A DNA stretch of 64,000 bases from positions 2,261,001-2,325,000 of the forward strand of contig NZ_LT899436.1 in assembly GCF_900198195.1 (NCBI RefSeq), read 5' to 3'. Positions 45,503-54,742 of this stretch are shown piece after piece. The stretch is from Tenacibaculum jejuense. GTDB taxonomy: Bacteria > Bacteroidota > Bacteroidia > Flavobacteriales > Flavobacteriaceae. Position 1 is the stretch's first letter. The number at the start of each line of letters is the position of its first letter. The translations under genes and the position numbers were made by a program. The notes beneath the pieces are model-generated. The model worked only from the letters and a program-made list of their open reading frames with translations, was not told where the DNA came from and did not search any database.

Positions 45503-46383
45503 TATTTTACAATTAGTTTATATCCAACTCCATGAACATTGGTAATTTTTATGGTTTCGTCTTCAGCCAATTTCTTACGTAATTTAGAAATATAAGTATC
45601 TAAACTTCTACTAACCACTACTCCATTATCTTCCCATACTTTCTTTGTTAGTTCCTCTCGTTTTACAGTTTGATTTAAATTTTCTACAAGAATTAAGAGT
45701 AAATCACATTCTTTTTTAGATAGATTCATTTCATTAGAATTTCTAATAAGAATATTCCTATCTGGTAAAAAAGAATAGTTACCTATAGTTAGTTTTACTT
45801 CATGTTCAACTACTGTATTTTTACTTCTTTGCTGTTTCCTTTTAAATAATAACAAGAGAATAATGGTGACTACAATTAGTAATACTATTATGATATAATA
45901 ACTCTTATAATTAGTTGAACTCATTGTAACATCTTCTGTGAAGTTTATTCTAATTGTATAACAACTTTTAGCTAAAATTCTATTTGCACAAGGAATAATA
46001 CCTTCTTGTACTCTTTTTTTCATGAAATAACTATAAGCAACTTCATTATCAACACATTGAAATACTTGTACAATATAAGCTTCTGGTAATTTTGCTTTTT
46101 TAAAGTTCGTTTCAATTAACTTTACTAATTTATCTGGTTCTATTTCTATAGCACTAGGAAATGCTATTTCATAAGTTGCATTATCAACTTTTTTTACTGG
46201 TAAAACAGGAGATGTTAAATCTTTATTAGCAGCAAGTATTTCATGACCAACTTGTCGGATGGAAACTTTTACTATTTCTGAAAAATAAGATTCTGTAGAA
46301 GATGAATTACAAGAAATCAGACTAACCGTAAAAAGTAAGACAATTATTCGTACAGAACTCAAAAAAAGTTTTTTATAAATCAT
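45502..46383 (-). CDS. ToxR-like membrane-bound winged-helix regulator
   Basis: 293 residues from the ATG read from 46383. Layout: signal/lipobox-like N-terminus (IVLLFTVSLISCNSS), periplasmic domain (about 25-155, with a conserved-looking Cys pair), a transmembrane helix (about 160-182: YYIIIVLLIVVTIILLLLF), then a cytoplasmic OmpR/PhoB-type DNA-binding domain (LSKKECDLLLILVENLNQTVKREELTKKVW...SLDTYISKLRKKL...TNVHGVGYKLIV). A single protein that senses outside and binds DNA inside resembles ToxR with the order inverted. It diverges from the lipoprotein gene at 46550, with paired repeats between. Confidence 0.8.
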   Translation of the reverse strand: MIYKKLFLSSVRIIVLLFTVSLISCNSSSTESYFSEIVKVSIRQVGHEILAANKDLTSPVLPVKKVDNATYEIAFPSAIEIEPDKLVKLIETNFKKAKLPEAYIVQVFQCVDNEVAYSYFMKKRVQEGIIPCANRILAKSCYTIRINFTEDVTMSSTNYKSYYIIIVLLIVVTIILLLLFKRKQQRSKNTVVEHEVKLTIGNYSFLPDRNILIRNSNEMNLSKKECDLLLILVENLNQTVKREELTKKVWEDNGVVVSRSLDTYISKLRKKLAEDETIKITNVHGVGYKLIVK

Positions 46384-46420
46384 TGTAACAAATAACATAT
46401 AATTTTACGATAATTTATAG

Positions 46421-46454
46421 CTTTTGACACTTCTTTTACACTCTTTTGACACTT
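46421..46454. promoter_or_regulatory. Direct-repeat operator for the membrane-bound regulator
   Basis: CTTTTGACACTT occurs at 46421-46432 and 46443-46454, 22 bp apart (two helical turns), the arrangement bound by OmpR/PhoB-type dimers. It lies between the regulator gene and the divergent lipoprotein gene. Confidence 0.6.
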
Positions 46455-46479
46455 TTTGGATAAGCATATTCTAACTTTG
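46445..46479 (+). promoter_or_regulatory. Promoter of the lipoprotein gene at 46550
   Basis: TTTG at 46445-46448, 23 bp, TAACTTTG at 46472-46479. The -33 box lies within the second operator repeat, so the regulator could act as activator or repressor. Confidence 0.6.
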
Positions 46480-46549
46480 AGATATCAAAAATGAAATAAA
46501 ATTTCGCGATATTTTTTCATAAATTACTAATTATTAAATCAATAAAAAA

Positions 46550-47140
46550 ATGATTAAATATATAATCTTAGGAATTACCTTACTTTTTTCAATTTCTTGT
46601 AAAAAAGAAAATAAAGTGGAAATGAAACAAGAAAAATCAGTGGCACAAAATATAAAAACAGATAATTTTACGAGTCCTTATTACAATAATAACTATCCAT
46701 ATGATATTTCAAAAAGCAATATGCCATATGAGCTAACTATGAAAACTTTTCAACTACGAACAGATACTCATAGTTTAGAAATTGATATGTTATTACATCA
46801 AGGTGCATTTTTTGTTTCTCCAAAATCTAAAGGTGATTTTAAAGGAAAATTTAGAGTAGAGTTTTCTGAAAGTAAACATATTGAATTAGAAGATGGAATT
46901 TTAGAATCTCCTTTATCCAAAGAAACCTTTGATCCTCATCCATATGTTAATGGTTATGTAAATTGGGTAAAAGAAAATACTATTTATATTAAGAATTTTA
47001 AAATTTTGACACCGAAAGAGAATTTCACAGTTACAGGAGTAATAAAGTTTGTTATTGAACCTCGTTGTACATTAGAAGAAATTCCTTTTATTATTGTCCA
47101 TGAACATGGTGAGTTAAGAGTTCGTAGAGATGGATGTTAG
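46550..47140 (+). CDS. Lipoprotein, probable target of the adjacent regulator
   Basis: 196 residues: lipoprotein signal (MIKYIILGITLLFSISCKK), then a beta-rich soluble domain ending IEPRCTLEEIPFIIVHEHGELRVRRDGC. No family is recognised. It diverges from the regulator gene and is the only gene on this promoter. Confidence 0.7.
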   Translation: MIKYIILGITLLFSISCKKENKVEMKQEKSVAQNIKTDNFTSPYYNNNYPYDISKSNMPYELTMKTFQLRTDTHSLEIDMLLHQGAFFVSPKSKGDFKGKFRVEFSESKHIELEDGILESPLSKETFDPHPYVNGYVNWVKENTIYIKNFKILTPKENFTVTGVIKFVIEPRCTLEEIPFIIVHEHGELRVRRDGC

Positions 47141-47150
47141 TGGTCAATGA

Positions 47151-47227
47151 TCAGTTATCAGTTATCAGTTATCAGTTATCAGTTATCAGTTATCAGTTAT
47201 CAGTTATCAGTTATCAGTTATCAGTTA
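47151..47227. repeat. Tandem heptamer repeat, 11 copies of TCAGTTA
   Basis: Eleven perfect head-to-tail copies of the 7-base unit TCAGTTA, starting 10 bp after the lipoprotein stop and ending about 70 bp before rlmF. A further inverted fragment (TTGATAACTG) follows near 47250. Perfect repeats imply recent slippage or homogenisation. Confidence 0.97.
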
Positions 47228-47294
47228 ATAATATATTATTCGTTGCTTATTGATAACTGTTCTCTGACGTTTTTTTGATAATTTTGACAATCTT

Positions 47295-48152
47295 ATGCAT
47301 TCAAGAAACTTACATAAAGATTCTGCTTACGATTTTGAAAAATTATCTGATGCAAATCCTGATTTAAAAGCTTTTACTTTTAAAAATGAATATCAAAATA
47401 CTACCATAGATTTTGGTAATCCGAAAGCTGTGGTAGCTTTAAATAAAGCTCTTTTAATCGCACATTACAATGTATCAAATTGGGAATTACCCGAAGGATA
47501 TTTATGTCCGCCAATTCCTAGCAGAGTGGATTACATACATCATATAGCTGATATTGTTACTGAAAAACAAGAAATTAAAGGATTAGATATCGGCGTTGGA
47601 GCAAATACAATTTACTGTATTTTAGGAAGTCAAGTTTATAATTGGAAAATGATAGGATGTGATATTAATGCTGAAAGTATTAAAATTGCTCAAAAAAACA
47701 TTGATTTTACACCTAAATTAAAGAAAAACGTAAGTTTAATTCATCAAAGTAATAATGCAAACATATTTGAAGGTGTTATAAACGTTAATGATTATTTTGA
47801 TTTTTCAGTCTGTAATCCTCCTTTTCATAATTCTGAAAATGAAGCTAAAAAGGGAACATTACGCAAGCTTAATAATTTAAATAAAAAAGATTTTGAGCTT
47901 AATTTTGGTGGTCAGGCTAATGAATTGTGGTGTAATGGTGGTGAAGCTTTATTTTTAAAACGAATGATTAAACAAAGTACATTGTTTAAAAATCAAGTAG
48001 GTTATTTTACGAGTTTGGTCTCTAAAAAAGAACATTTGCCAAAGTTAGAGAAACAACTATCTAAACTAAAAGCAAAGTATAGGGTAATACCGATGCAGCA
48101 TGGTAATAAAATCACAAGAATTTTGGCTTGGTCTTACATTAAAAACTTTTAA
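47295..48152 (+). CDS. rlmF: 23S rRNA adenine-1618 N6-methyltransferase
   Basis: 285 residues of the RlmF family: SAM site LDIGVGANTIYCILG and catalytic SVCNPPFHNS, with the family start MHSRNLHKDSAYDFEKL. Methylates A1618 of 23S rRNA. Its upstream region contains the heptamer repeats, which could influence its expression. Confidence 0.93.
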   Translation: MHSRNLHKDSAYDFEKLSDANPDLKAFTFKNEYQNTTIDFGNPKAVVALNKALLIAHYNVSNWELPEGYLCPPIPSRVDYIHHIADIVTEKQEIKGLDIGVGANTIYCILGSQVYNWKMIGCDINAESIKIAQKNIDFTPKLKKNVSLIHQSNNANIFEGVINVNDYFDFSVCNPPFHNSENEAKKGTLRKLNNLNKKDFELNFGGQANELWCNGGEALFLKRMIKQSTLFKNQVGYFTSLVSKKEHLPKLEKQLSKLKAKYRVIPMQHGNKITRILAWSYIKNF

Positions 48153-48154
48153 AA

Positions 48155-48700
48155 TTACTCTGTAACTATTCCAGAATACTGAATTGGAAATCGATGTGTA
48201 GAAATGATATCCATTCGGGTTTTTAAATTCTTATAGATGACTAAAGTTACATCATAACTTTCTGTATTTGAGTTTTTATCACGAATTGTAAACTTTATTT
48301 GGTGATTATCTCTCTTTGTTTTCGAAGTTTTGTAATTCGTAATTTTATCATCAAATTCAATTCCAACATTTGTATTATTATAACTTCCAGCGAATTGACG
48401 TTCTCCATAATATGGTAAATCTCCAATAGTTATAGAATCTTTACTAAATTTAAAAACACTTCCATGACCTGTAATATCGATCATGTTAATTGTATTTCCG
48501 TTAGGTAAAAAGACATTTGCAGGTAAAGAATTTAAAGCTGCTGTAACTCTAGGATAAGCTCTTTTAGAATTAATACTAAAAGGTTTACCATCTACAATTT
48601 CATTGAACTTTTTCAATTGTACAGCTGTGTAACTTTCTTTTGTTGATGCACAACTAACACTTAAAAGTATAAGTAACAAAAAGTAAAATACTCTAATCAT
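48155..48700 (-). CDS. DUF4251 lipoprotein
   Basis: 181 residues from the ATG read from 48700, which begins a lipoprotein signal (MIRVFYFLLLILLSVSCAST); 12 earlier in-frame residues do not fit. The beta-rich body resembles the Bacteroidetes DUF4251 family. Periplasmic or outer-membrane location; function unknown. Confidence 0.75.
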   Translation of the reverse strand: MIRVFYFLLLILLSVSCASTKESYTAVQLKKFNEIVDGKPFSINSKRAYPRVTAALNSLPANVFLPNGNTINMIDITGHGSVFKFSKDSITIGDLPYYGERQFAGSYNNTNVGIEFDDKITNYKTSKTKRDNHQIKFTIRDKNSNTESYDVTLVIYKNLKTRMDIISTHRFPIQYSGIVTE

Positions 48701-48763
48701 AATAGTCGCTTTTACTATAAAATTACTAAAAATCAAGTAAAACTTTGAAAACTAACTGTTAAA

Positions 48764-49822
48764 TTAACCATTCAGCTTATTGTCTTGTCTGAAAACAGAA
48801 GGAGTTACCCCTACAAATTTTTTAAACGCTGAATTGAATGAGGATAAACTATTAAAACCTACCTCAAAAGCTACAGCTGAAATTTTATAATGCTCACTAT
48901 CCTTAGAGATTAGTTTTTCTTTTGCTTCATTTACTCTTTGATAATTGATAAAGTCGTTAAAATTCTTCTTGCTGTATTGGTTGATTACCGAGGATGTTTT
49001 GTGAGGTGTTAAGCCTATGTTTTTACTTATTTGTACTAATGAAATACTAGGATTTAAAAATTCTTTTTCTTCAATAATCAATTTTGAAATTTTATTAAAA
49101 AAAAGTAAATCATCATTAACTTTAAAACTTTCTCCATCTATATCTACACTGTTCAATTTAAATGCTTGGTATGTTAAAAAATAGATAACAATACTGTATA
49201 ATATTGGTCCAAAAATGTATGGTATTGTATTTTCTATAATATTCAAAAAGTAAGAAACCCATATCACTATACAACTAATAATGAGTGTTTTCAACCATTT
49301 TATAATGGCCTTTTGAGATTTACTTTGTACTTTATTTATTTCTTTTTTAACACGCCTTAATATTCTATTTGCTAAGAAAATATAAATAGCAAAATGCAAA
49401 TAAATAAAAATGAGAATACTGCCAAAAATGATTACAGTTTCTCTATTATTTGAACTGAACCAATTCTTTGGAATAAAAAAACTCAAGCTAAAAACGACAA
49501 AAAAAGGAATAAGTTCTAGAGTGTGAATTCTAAGTAATTTAAAATCTGGTATAGTCATTGCTTTAAAATACCAACACAATAAAGGGCCAATTAATAACAA
49601 AAGTGCTAGTCCTAAAATTATAAAAGTAGGCTCTAGATCTTCTCCAAAATAAAGTAATATCGATTTTCCTACCCTAAAAGCCATAAAGATTAAAATCAAC
49701 CCCAATAATGTATTGGTCAACTTCTTTTTCTTTTTGAAAAAAATCAAGTAAACAGCAAACAGCATACCATGTAGAAGTCCAGCACTACTTAATATAATTA
49801 GAAGTATATCAGAAAAGTTCAC
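48764..49822 (-). CDS. Membrane-bound AraC-family regulator
   Basis: 352 residues: about seven transmembrane helices in the first ~225 residues and a C-terminal AraC double helix-turn-helix (SKNIGLTPHKTSSVINQYSKKNFNDFINYQRVNEAKEKL... VAFEVGFNSLSSFNSAFKKFVGVTPSVFR). Common in Flavobacteriia; senses an envelope or small-molecule signal. Probably controls the PfpI-like gene just behind it in the same direction. Confidence 0.87.
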   Translation of the reverse strand: MNFSDILLIILSSAGLLHGMLFAVYLIFFKKKKKLTNTLLGLILIFMAFRVGKSILLYFGEDLEPTFIILGLALLLLIGPLLCWYFKAMTIPDFKLLRIHTLELIPFFVVFSLSFFIPKNWFSSNNRETVIIFGSILIFIYLHFAIYIFLANRILRRVKKEINKVQSKSQKAIIKWLKTLIISCIVIWVSYFLNIIENTIPYIFGPILYSIVIYFLTYQAFKLNSVDIDGESFKVNDDLLFFNKISKLIIEEKEFLNPSISLVQISKNIGLTPHKTSSVINQYSKKNFNDFINYQRVNEAKEKLISKDSEHYKISAVAFEVGFNSLSSFNSAFKKFVGVTPSVFRQDNKLNG

Positions 49823-49841
49823 ATCTTTATTTTTCTCAAAT

Positions 49842-50951
49842 TTAATTGTTTTTATTTGATCGTTTTTCTTGATTTTTAATGTGTGAAACCAGACTTATCA
49901 ATTCAAAAAAGTCAGTTACTTTTCCTTCCATCATAGCTAAAACACTGTGTTTAGCTATCAATAATCTTGAAATTGGTTTATTTTCTTGAACAATCATTTT
50001 TTTGATTTTTTCTTTTGCTATTTTCTTCCCTTTTGATTTGTAAATAGACAAAATAGCTACAGCATTTTCTTCATCAGTAATTTCTCGTTCTTTGGGTGTA
50101 TATCCTAATTGTTTGACCATTGTTTCAGCTACTTTCCAAGTAGACCAAGGATTTTGTCCAGTGATTATATTATTATCATGGCAAACTTTTTCTAGATATT
50201 TTCTGTTTTGATTAAATTTAGCTCCTTGCGCTCTTATTTTTTCTTCTAATAAAAAGGGAAATATTTTTTTAGCATCAGGAATTAAAAACAATTCTTCATC
50301 ATTCGTAAAGCTAGTAATGTTTTTATCTTTTAGTAAAGGTGAGCCATTATTTAATCTCACATTTATTAAAGCCGCTGGGCCGTGACATACAGCTCCTATT
50401 ACTTTATCATTTTCATAATAATCTTGAACCATATCTATAATCTTAGGATGATTTGGAAAATCAAACATTGCTCCTTTCCCTCCTACAAAAAAGACAGCAT
50501 CGTATTTCGTGAAATCTATAGTGCTTAATCGTAATGTATTTTTCACTTTTGATTGAGCTTTTTGATCGTTCAAAAATGCGTAATCATAAATTCCCATATC
50601 TTCTTCATCAATTACAACAGGAGCTTTACCTCCTTTTGGACTTGCCACAAAGACCTCGAATCCATTTGCCTGAAAAACATAATATGATCTTGCTAATTCT
50701 GTTAATTCATAACCTGTTTTTTTATTAGATGTTCCCATTACAGCCGTACTTGTAACAACAGCTAATATTTTTCCTCTAGTTGAAACTTTATGTTCTGATA
50801 GATATGAGATGTCTTGTGTTGTTGTATTTTCAAGACTTAAATCTTTTGGTGGTATTAGACTTTTAAACCAAAATCCAAAACAAACAACAATTAAAACTAA
50901 GCTTACAATTGTTACTAAAGTGTACTTTAAAAAACGATATTTTTTCAGCAT
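49842..50951 (-). CDS. Membrane-anchored DJ-1/PfpI family protein
   Basis: 369 residues. One N-terminal transmembrane helix (about 12-30), then a DJ-1/PfpI domain with the nucleophile elbow GAVCHGPAALI (Cys189, His190). A C-terminal extension (from ~275) follows. Family members include glyoxalase III and chaperone-like hydrolases. It precedes the AraC regulator gene by 19 bp, so both may be one unit. Confidence 0.82.
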   Translation of the reverse strand: MLKKYRFLKYTLVTIVSLVLIVVCFGFWFKSLIPPKDLSLENTTTQDISYLSEHKVSTRGKILAVVTSTAVMGTSNKKTGYELTELARSYYVFQANGFEVFVASPKGGKAPVVIDEEDMGIYDYAFLNDQKAQSKVKNTLRLSTIDFTKYDAVFFVGGKGAMFDFPNHPKIIDMVQDYYENDKVIGAVCHGPAALINVRLNNGSPLLKDKNITSFTNDEELFLIPDAKKIFPFLLEEKIRAQGAKFNQNRKYLEKVCHDNNIITGQNPWSTWKVAETMVKQLGYTPKEREITDEENAVAILSIYKSKGKKIAKEKIKKMIVQENKPISRLLIAKHSVLAMMEGKVTDFFELISLVSHIKNQEKRSNKNN

Positions 50952-51072
50952 TTCTATATTTTTTATTGATGCTAAATACGTCTAAAACTCGCTTAAATAC
51001 TGAGTAAATTATAATTCTGTCAACCTAAAATGTAAAAAACTATGATTTTGAATAATATTTTGCATGTATCAC

Positions 51073-51101
51073 AAAAAAAAGAGCTTGTAATAAGCTCTTT
51101 T
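51073..51101 (-). terminator. Terminator of the maltose/starch operon
   Basis: On the minus strand, AAAAGAGCTT pairs with AAGCTCTTTT (51092-51101 with 51077-51086), followed by a run of T (plus-strand A's at 51073-51080). Lies 28 bp past the last amylase gene. Confidence 0.85.
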
Positions 51102-51128
51102 GAATTAGTTAGTTGAATTTTAGTTTTC

Positions 51129-52565
51129 TTATTTTTTAGTTTCTAAAACTAAATATTCCCAAGGTTTCAATTCAACTTCAGTTGTTCCTTTAAATTCTTT
51201 TTTAGTAAAATAATCTTGTTGAGTTCCTTCTGAAGTTAAAGTAATTTTCTGATTTTCTTTAGATAAATTAGCTACAAATGTTAATTCATCGCTTTCCTTT
51301 GCTCTTGAAAAAGCTAACACGTGATCATTTTTAAGATCAATTTTAGTATAATTAGCTTTTTCTTTTCCTCCATGCATCGCTTTGTTCGCTTTCTTTAAGT
51401 CAGCTAATTGTTCTAATAAAGTCCATTCTGTACCTTTAGCTTTTGGAATAGAATCTTTTTCAAAAAACTTTAATCTATGACTTAAACCGTATTCTTGTCC
51501 CGAATAAATTAAAGGCATTCCTGGTGTTACATAATTCAATACGGTAAAAGCATTAGCACCTTCTCCCATTCTTTCTTGAATAGTTCCATTCCAAGAATTT
51601 TCGTCGTGGTTTGTAACAAAATTCATAATAATGTCATCAGCAGCATAACGCTTTGTATCTTTATCAAAAGTAGCGTACCAATCATCTACTTTTTTCTCAC
51701 CTTTAGCAATATGATTCATTGCATGATGACGATCCCAGCCGTATCCCATATCAAACAACCCATCTTTTAATAATTCTGGTTCCCAAGCTTCTGCTAACAT
51801 AAAAATGTCTTTTTTCGCTCTTAATTGTGGAATGGCTTCTTGCCAAAAAGCTGTAGGAACTTGTCCAGCTACATCACAACGAAAACCATCAATATTTTCA
51901 TTAACAATCCAATGGCTCATATCTGCGATCATTTGTTTACGTAATTCTGGATTTTCATAGTTTAAATCAGCAACATCTGTCCAGTCAGTTCCTTCAGGGT
52001 GAATAACTTCTCCTTTGTCATTTTTTTTGTAAAAATCTGGATTAGTTGTTAACCAAGTATGATCCCAACCTGTATGATTAGGAACCCAATCTAAGATCAC
52101 ATAAATACCGTTATCATGAGCAGTTTTCACTAGCTTTCTAAAATCTTCAATAGTTCCGAATTCAGGGTTAATTTTTTTGAAATCAGACACAGCATAGTAA
52201 CTTCCTAAGTATTTTTTTCTTTCAGCTTCAGGAAATTCAGAAGCAAATTTACTATCCTTTCCTCCTGTAGCTTTACGTTTCGTTTCAGAAATTGGAAATA
52301 CTGGCATTAACCAGATAATTTTTACTCCTAACTTCTTTAACTCAGGAATATCTTTGGTAAAAGCATCGAAACTACCCTCTGGTGAATATTGACGAATGTT
52401 AGCTTCATAAATCACCGCAGTTTCTAAAACTTCATTCGTAATAGGTGATAATGCTTTCACCTCTTTTTGTGGAGTATCATTTACAGTTTGAGTCGTTTTA
52501 GTTTGTTCTTGTTTGCAAGAATACAGCAATATACTAATAGATAGTATACTTAATATTTTCTTCAT
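51129..52565 (-). CDS. GH13 alpha-amylase family lipoprotein
   Basis: 478 residues: lipoprotein signal (MKKILSILSISILLYSCKQ) and a GH13 barrel. Region I DWVPNHTGWDH, nucleophile Asp231 in GFRCDVAG, acid/base Glu259 in LAEAWEP and Asp321 in NHDENSW. A C-terminal beta domain ends VELKPWEYLVLETKK. Acts on alpha-glucans in the periplasm or at the cell surface. It is the last gene of the maltose/starch cluster. Confidence 0.93.
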   Translation of the reverse strand: MKKILSILSISILLYSCKQEQTKTTQTVNDTPQKEVKALSPITNEVLETAVIYEANIRQYSPEGSFDAFTKDIPELKKLGVKIIWLMPVFPISETKRKATGGKDSKFASEFPEAERKKYLGSYYAVSDFKKINPEFGTIEDFRKLVKTAHDNGIYVILDWVPNHTGWDHTWLTTNPDFYKKNDKGEVIHPEGTDWTDVADLNYENPELRKQMIADMSHWIVNENIDGFRCDVAGQVPTAFWQEAIPQLRAKKDIFMLAEAWEPELLKDGLFDMGYGWDRHHAMNHIAKGEKKVDDWYATFDKDTKRYAADDIIMNFVTNHDENSWNGTIQERMGEGANAFTVLNYVTPGMPLIYSGQEYGLSHRLKFFEKDSIPKAKGTEWTLLEQLADLKKANKAMHGGKEKANYTKIDLKNDHVLAFSRAKESDELTFVANLSKENQKITLTSEGTQQDYFTKKEFKGTTEVELKPWEYLVLETKK

Positions 52566-52578
52566 AATGTATTAGAAT

Positions 52579-53058
52579 TTAGTGTTTGTATTTTCTTCCT
52601 AAATTTGGATTATTTATAAGTTGAATAGATTTAGAAATTTGTTTGTCTATATTTTTAATTTTACCAATTTGAATTATAATGCTTCTCTTTTTACCATCTG
52701 TAAGTCGTGTAAATCTTTCATTTAAATCATGATCTTGAGCTAATAAAACTTGTAATGCTTCAGGTATTTCACCCAAGGGATTTGGATCTTCTTTGATATG
52801 AAAATTTATAGTATCTCCTAACTCTTTGTTTAGCGTCTTAAAATTTTTGGTAGATATAATGATAAAAAAGTTACCATCTCCGTAATGATTTAATCCACAA
52901 CGAAATTCAAGTGTATCGTTTATAGTACATATGAATCGTGTTTTTCGCTTTTGCTCAAATTGATTAATGATTTGTGCTTCAAGTTTAATGAAATAATATC
53001 CTCCTTTTCTCTTTTCTAGTTGACCTATACTGGCAGTAGACTGATATTCTTTTATAAT
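52579..53058 (-). CDS. DUF1905/YdeI(OmdA)-like protein without a standard start codon
   Basis: Open from about 53058 to 52579 (159 codons). The DUF1905-like barrel (KGGYYFIKLEAQI...RFICTINDTLEFRCGLNHYGDGNFFIIISTKNFKTLNKELGDTINFHI) is followed by the YdeI/OmdA helical part (EIPEALQVLLAQDHDLNERFTRLTDGKKRSIIIQI). No ATG or GTG precedes the domain; a TTG only occurs inside the preceding amylase gene and would add an unlikely leader, so an ATT at 53058 is proposed, or the N-terminus is damaged. The later in-frame TTG at 52776 would give only the C-terminal third. Confidence 0.6.
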   Translation of the reverse strand: MIKEYQSTASIGQLEKRKGGYYFIKLEAQIINQFEQKRKTRFICTINDTLEFRCGLNHYGDGNFFIIISTKNFKTLNKELGDTINFHIKEDPNPLGEIPEALQVLLAQDHDLNERFTRLTDGKKRSIIIQIGKIKNIDKQISKSIQLINNPNLGRKYKH

Positions 53059-53069
53059 GGTATTTGAAT

Positions 53070-54740
53070 TTAACGTGTTCTCTCTAAAAGTACAACAGAA
53101 AAAGGAGAATCAATACTAACTTTTCCTTCGCTAACTGTTACTTTCTGACCAGAATAAGCATCTTTTAACTCGTCTCCATTCTCGAAAACTGTAGTTACAT
53201 CAATTACTTTACCACCTTGTTTTAAATCAACTCCAATTACAACTTTGTCTGTAAATGTATCTTTACTATACTTTCTAGAGAAAATATATGGTGACTCAGT
53301 TATCATTGAATGGGTTCCTGCTCCAACAGCTGGATGATTTTTTCTAAACTGACCTAATTTTTGCCAGTGAGTTAAAACTTCTTGTGTTTTTTGATCATTT
53401 TGAATAGCATCCCAATTCATAAATGAACGTAAAGTAGCGTCACCTTCAGTTCCATCAATAATTAAAGATCTAGCAGATTCATCTCCATAATATACTTGAG
53501 ATGTACCTAAACCTAATAATAATCGATTTGCTGTTTCAAAAGTTTTTTCTCGAGTAGGATCATAAGGCATTCCATCATCATGAGAACTCATGTAATTCAA
53601 CACTCCATATCCTTTTAAATCGTTGCTTAAAACTTGATTATATTTTTCATTAAAGTCTTTAAAAGATAGTTGTTTAGCATTCCATTTAAATTCAAAATTG
53701 ATTAAACTATTAAATGCATTATGGAAATAATTCACTTCTTTGTCTCCAAAATTGAATTGTTTTCCGTTTGAAATACTGTAATTATACACTTCTCCTACTA
53801 AATAAAATCCATTGTCATCTAACACTTTAGATGGATTATTCTTTTTCCATTCTGCAAATGTATAATCACACTCTTTTCTAAATTCTTGCCAAACATTTTC
53901 TTCTGTATGCTTAACAGTATCAACTCTGTAACCATCAATTCCGTACTCTGTAATATAATCAGTTAGCCATTTCATGATATAAAAACGAGGTGCTCTTGGA
54001 TATCCTGTTCTTGTAAAAAATTCATCTAATTCTTTTACTTCTTGTTCGTAACGTCCTTCTTTCTTCCACTTTTCAACTAGTTGTGGTGGTAAAGCAACTT
54101 CTTCGTTACTTTCGGTTTTAATATCTGGTAAATTTTTTACTAAAGTACAAGTGATTGTATTTTCGTAATTATCATATTTACACTGAGGGTCTGTACGAAC
54201 CCATTCATCTGGCCAAACAGGATCTTTATCTGTTACTGGGCCAGTATGATTAATTACTGCATCTAATAAAATTCTAATACCATGTTTATGTGCTGTTTCT
54301 ACTAATTCTTTTAAATCCTTATCAGTTCCATAATTAGGATCAATTTTAGTCCAATCTTTAGTCCAATACCCATGAAAACCATAGGTAATTCCTGTTCCCT
54401 CATCTGTTCCTCCATGAATTTGTTCTACAACAGGAGTCATCCAAATCGCATTTATTCCTAATTTATCGAAATAACCTTCAGAGATTTTTTGAGTAATTCC
54501 TTTTAAATCTCCGCCTTTAAACCCTCGAAGTTTTGCCGTTTTCTTAGAACGATTGAAGTTGATATCGTTTGAAGTGTCACCGTTATTAAAACGATCTGTG
54601 AGTAAAAAATATAAATTCGCTCCGTTCCAAACAAAAGGAGTTTCTTTTTTTTCAGCTATTGGTTTTTCTTCTGCTTTATTTTGCTCTTTGCAACTAACAA
54701 TGATTAAAGCAAAAAACATTATTAAATATAGTTTCTTCAT
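53070..54740 (-). CDS. GH13 alpha-amylase/neopullulanase-like lipoprotein
   Basis: 556 residues: lipoprotein signal (MKKLYLIMFFALIIVSCKE), GH13 motifs DAVINHTG, nucleophile Asp274 in GYRVDTVKH, acid/base Glu317 in LVGEVYNY and Asp388 in SSHDDGMP. Cleaves alpha-1,4 (or cyclic) glucans. It follows the GH31 gene by 2 bp. Confidence 0.93.
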   Translation of the reverse strand: MKKLYLIMFFALIIVSCKEQNKAEEKPIAEKKETPFVWNGANLYFLLTDRFNNGDTSNDINFNRSKKTAKLRGFKGGDLKGITQKISEGYFDKLGINAIWMTPVVEQIHGGTDEGTGITYGFHGYWTKDWTKIDPNYGTDKDLKELVETAHKHGIRILLDAVINHTGPVTDKDPVWPDEWVRTDPQCKYDNYENTITCTLVKNLPDIKTESNEEVALPPQLVEKWKKEGRYEQEVKELDEFFTRTGYPRAPRFYIMKWLTDYITEYGIDGYRVDTVKHTEENVWQEFRKECDYTFAEWKKNNPSKVLDDNGFYLVGEVYNYSISNGKQFNFGDKEVNYFHNAFNSLINFEFKWNAKQLSFKDFNEKYNQVLSNDLKGYGVLNYMSSHDDGMPYDPTREKTFETANRLLLGLGTSQVYYGDESARSLIIDGTEGDATLRSFMNWDAIQNDQKTQEVLTHWQKLGQFRKNHPAVGAGTHSMITESPYIFSRKYSKDTFTDKVVIGVDLKQGGKVIDVTTVFENGDELKDAYSGQKVTVSEGKVSIDSPFSVVLLERTR

Positions 54741-54742
54741 TA

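Noticed and set aside
47151..47227. Repeat array considered as CRISPR
   Set aside because: The unit is 7 bp with no spacers and no cas genes nearby; it is a simple tandem repeat.
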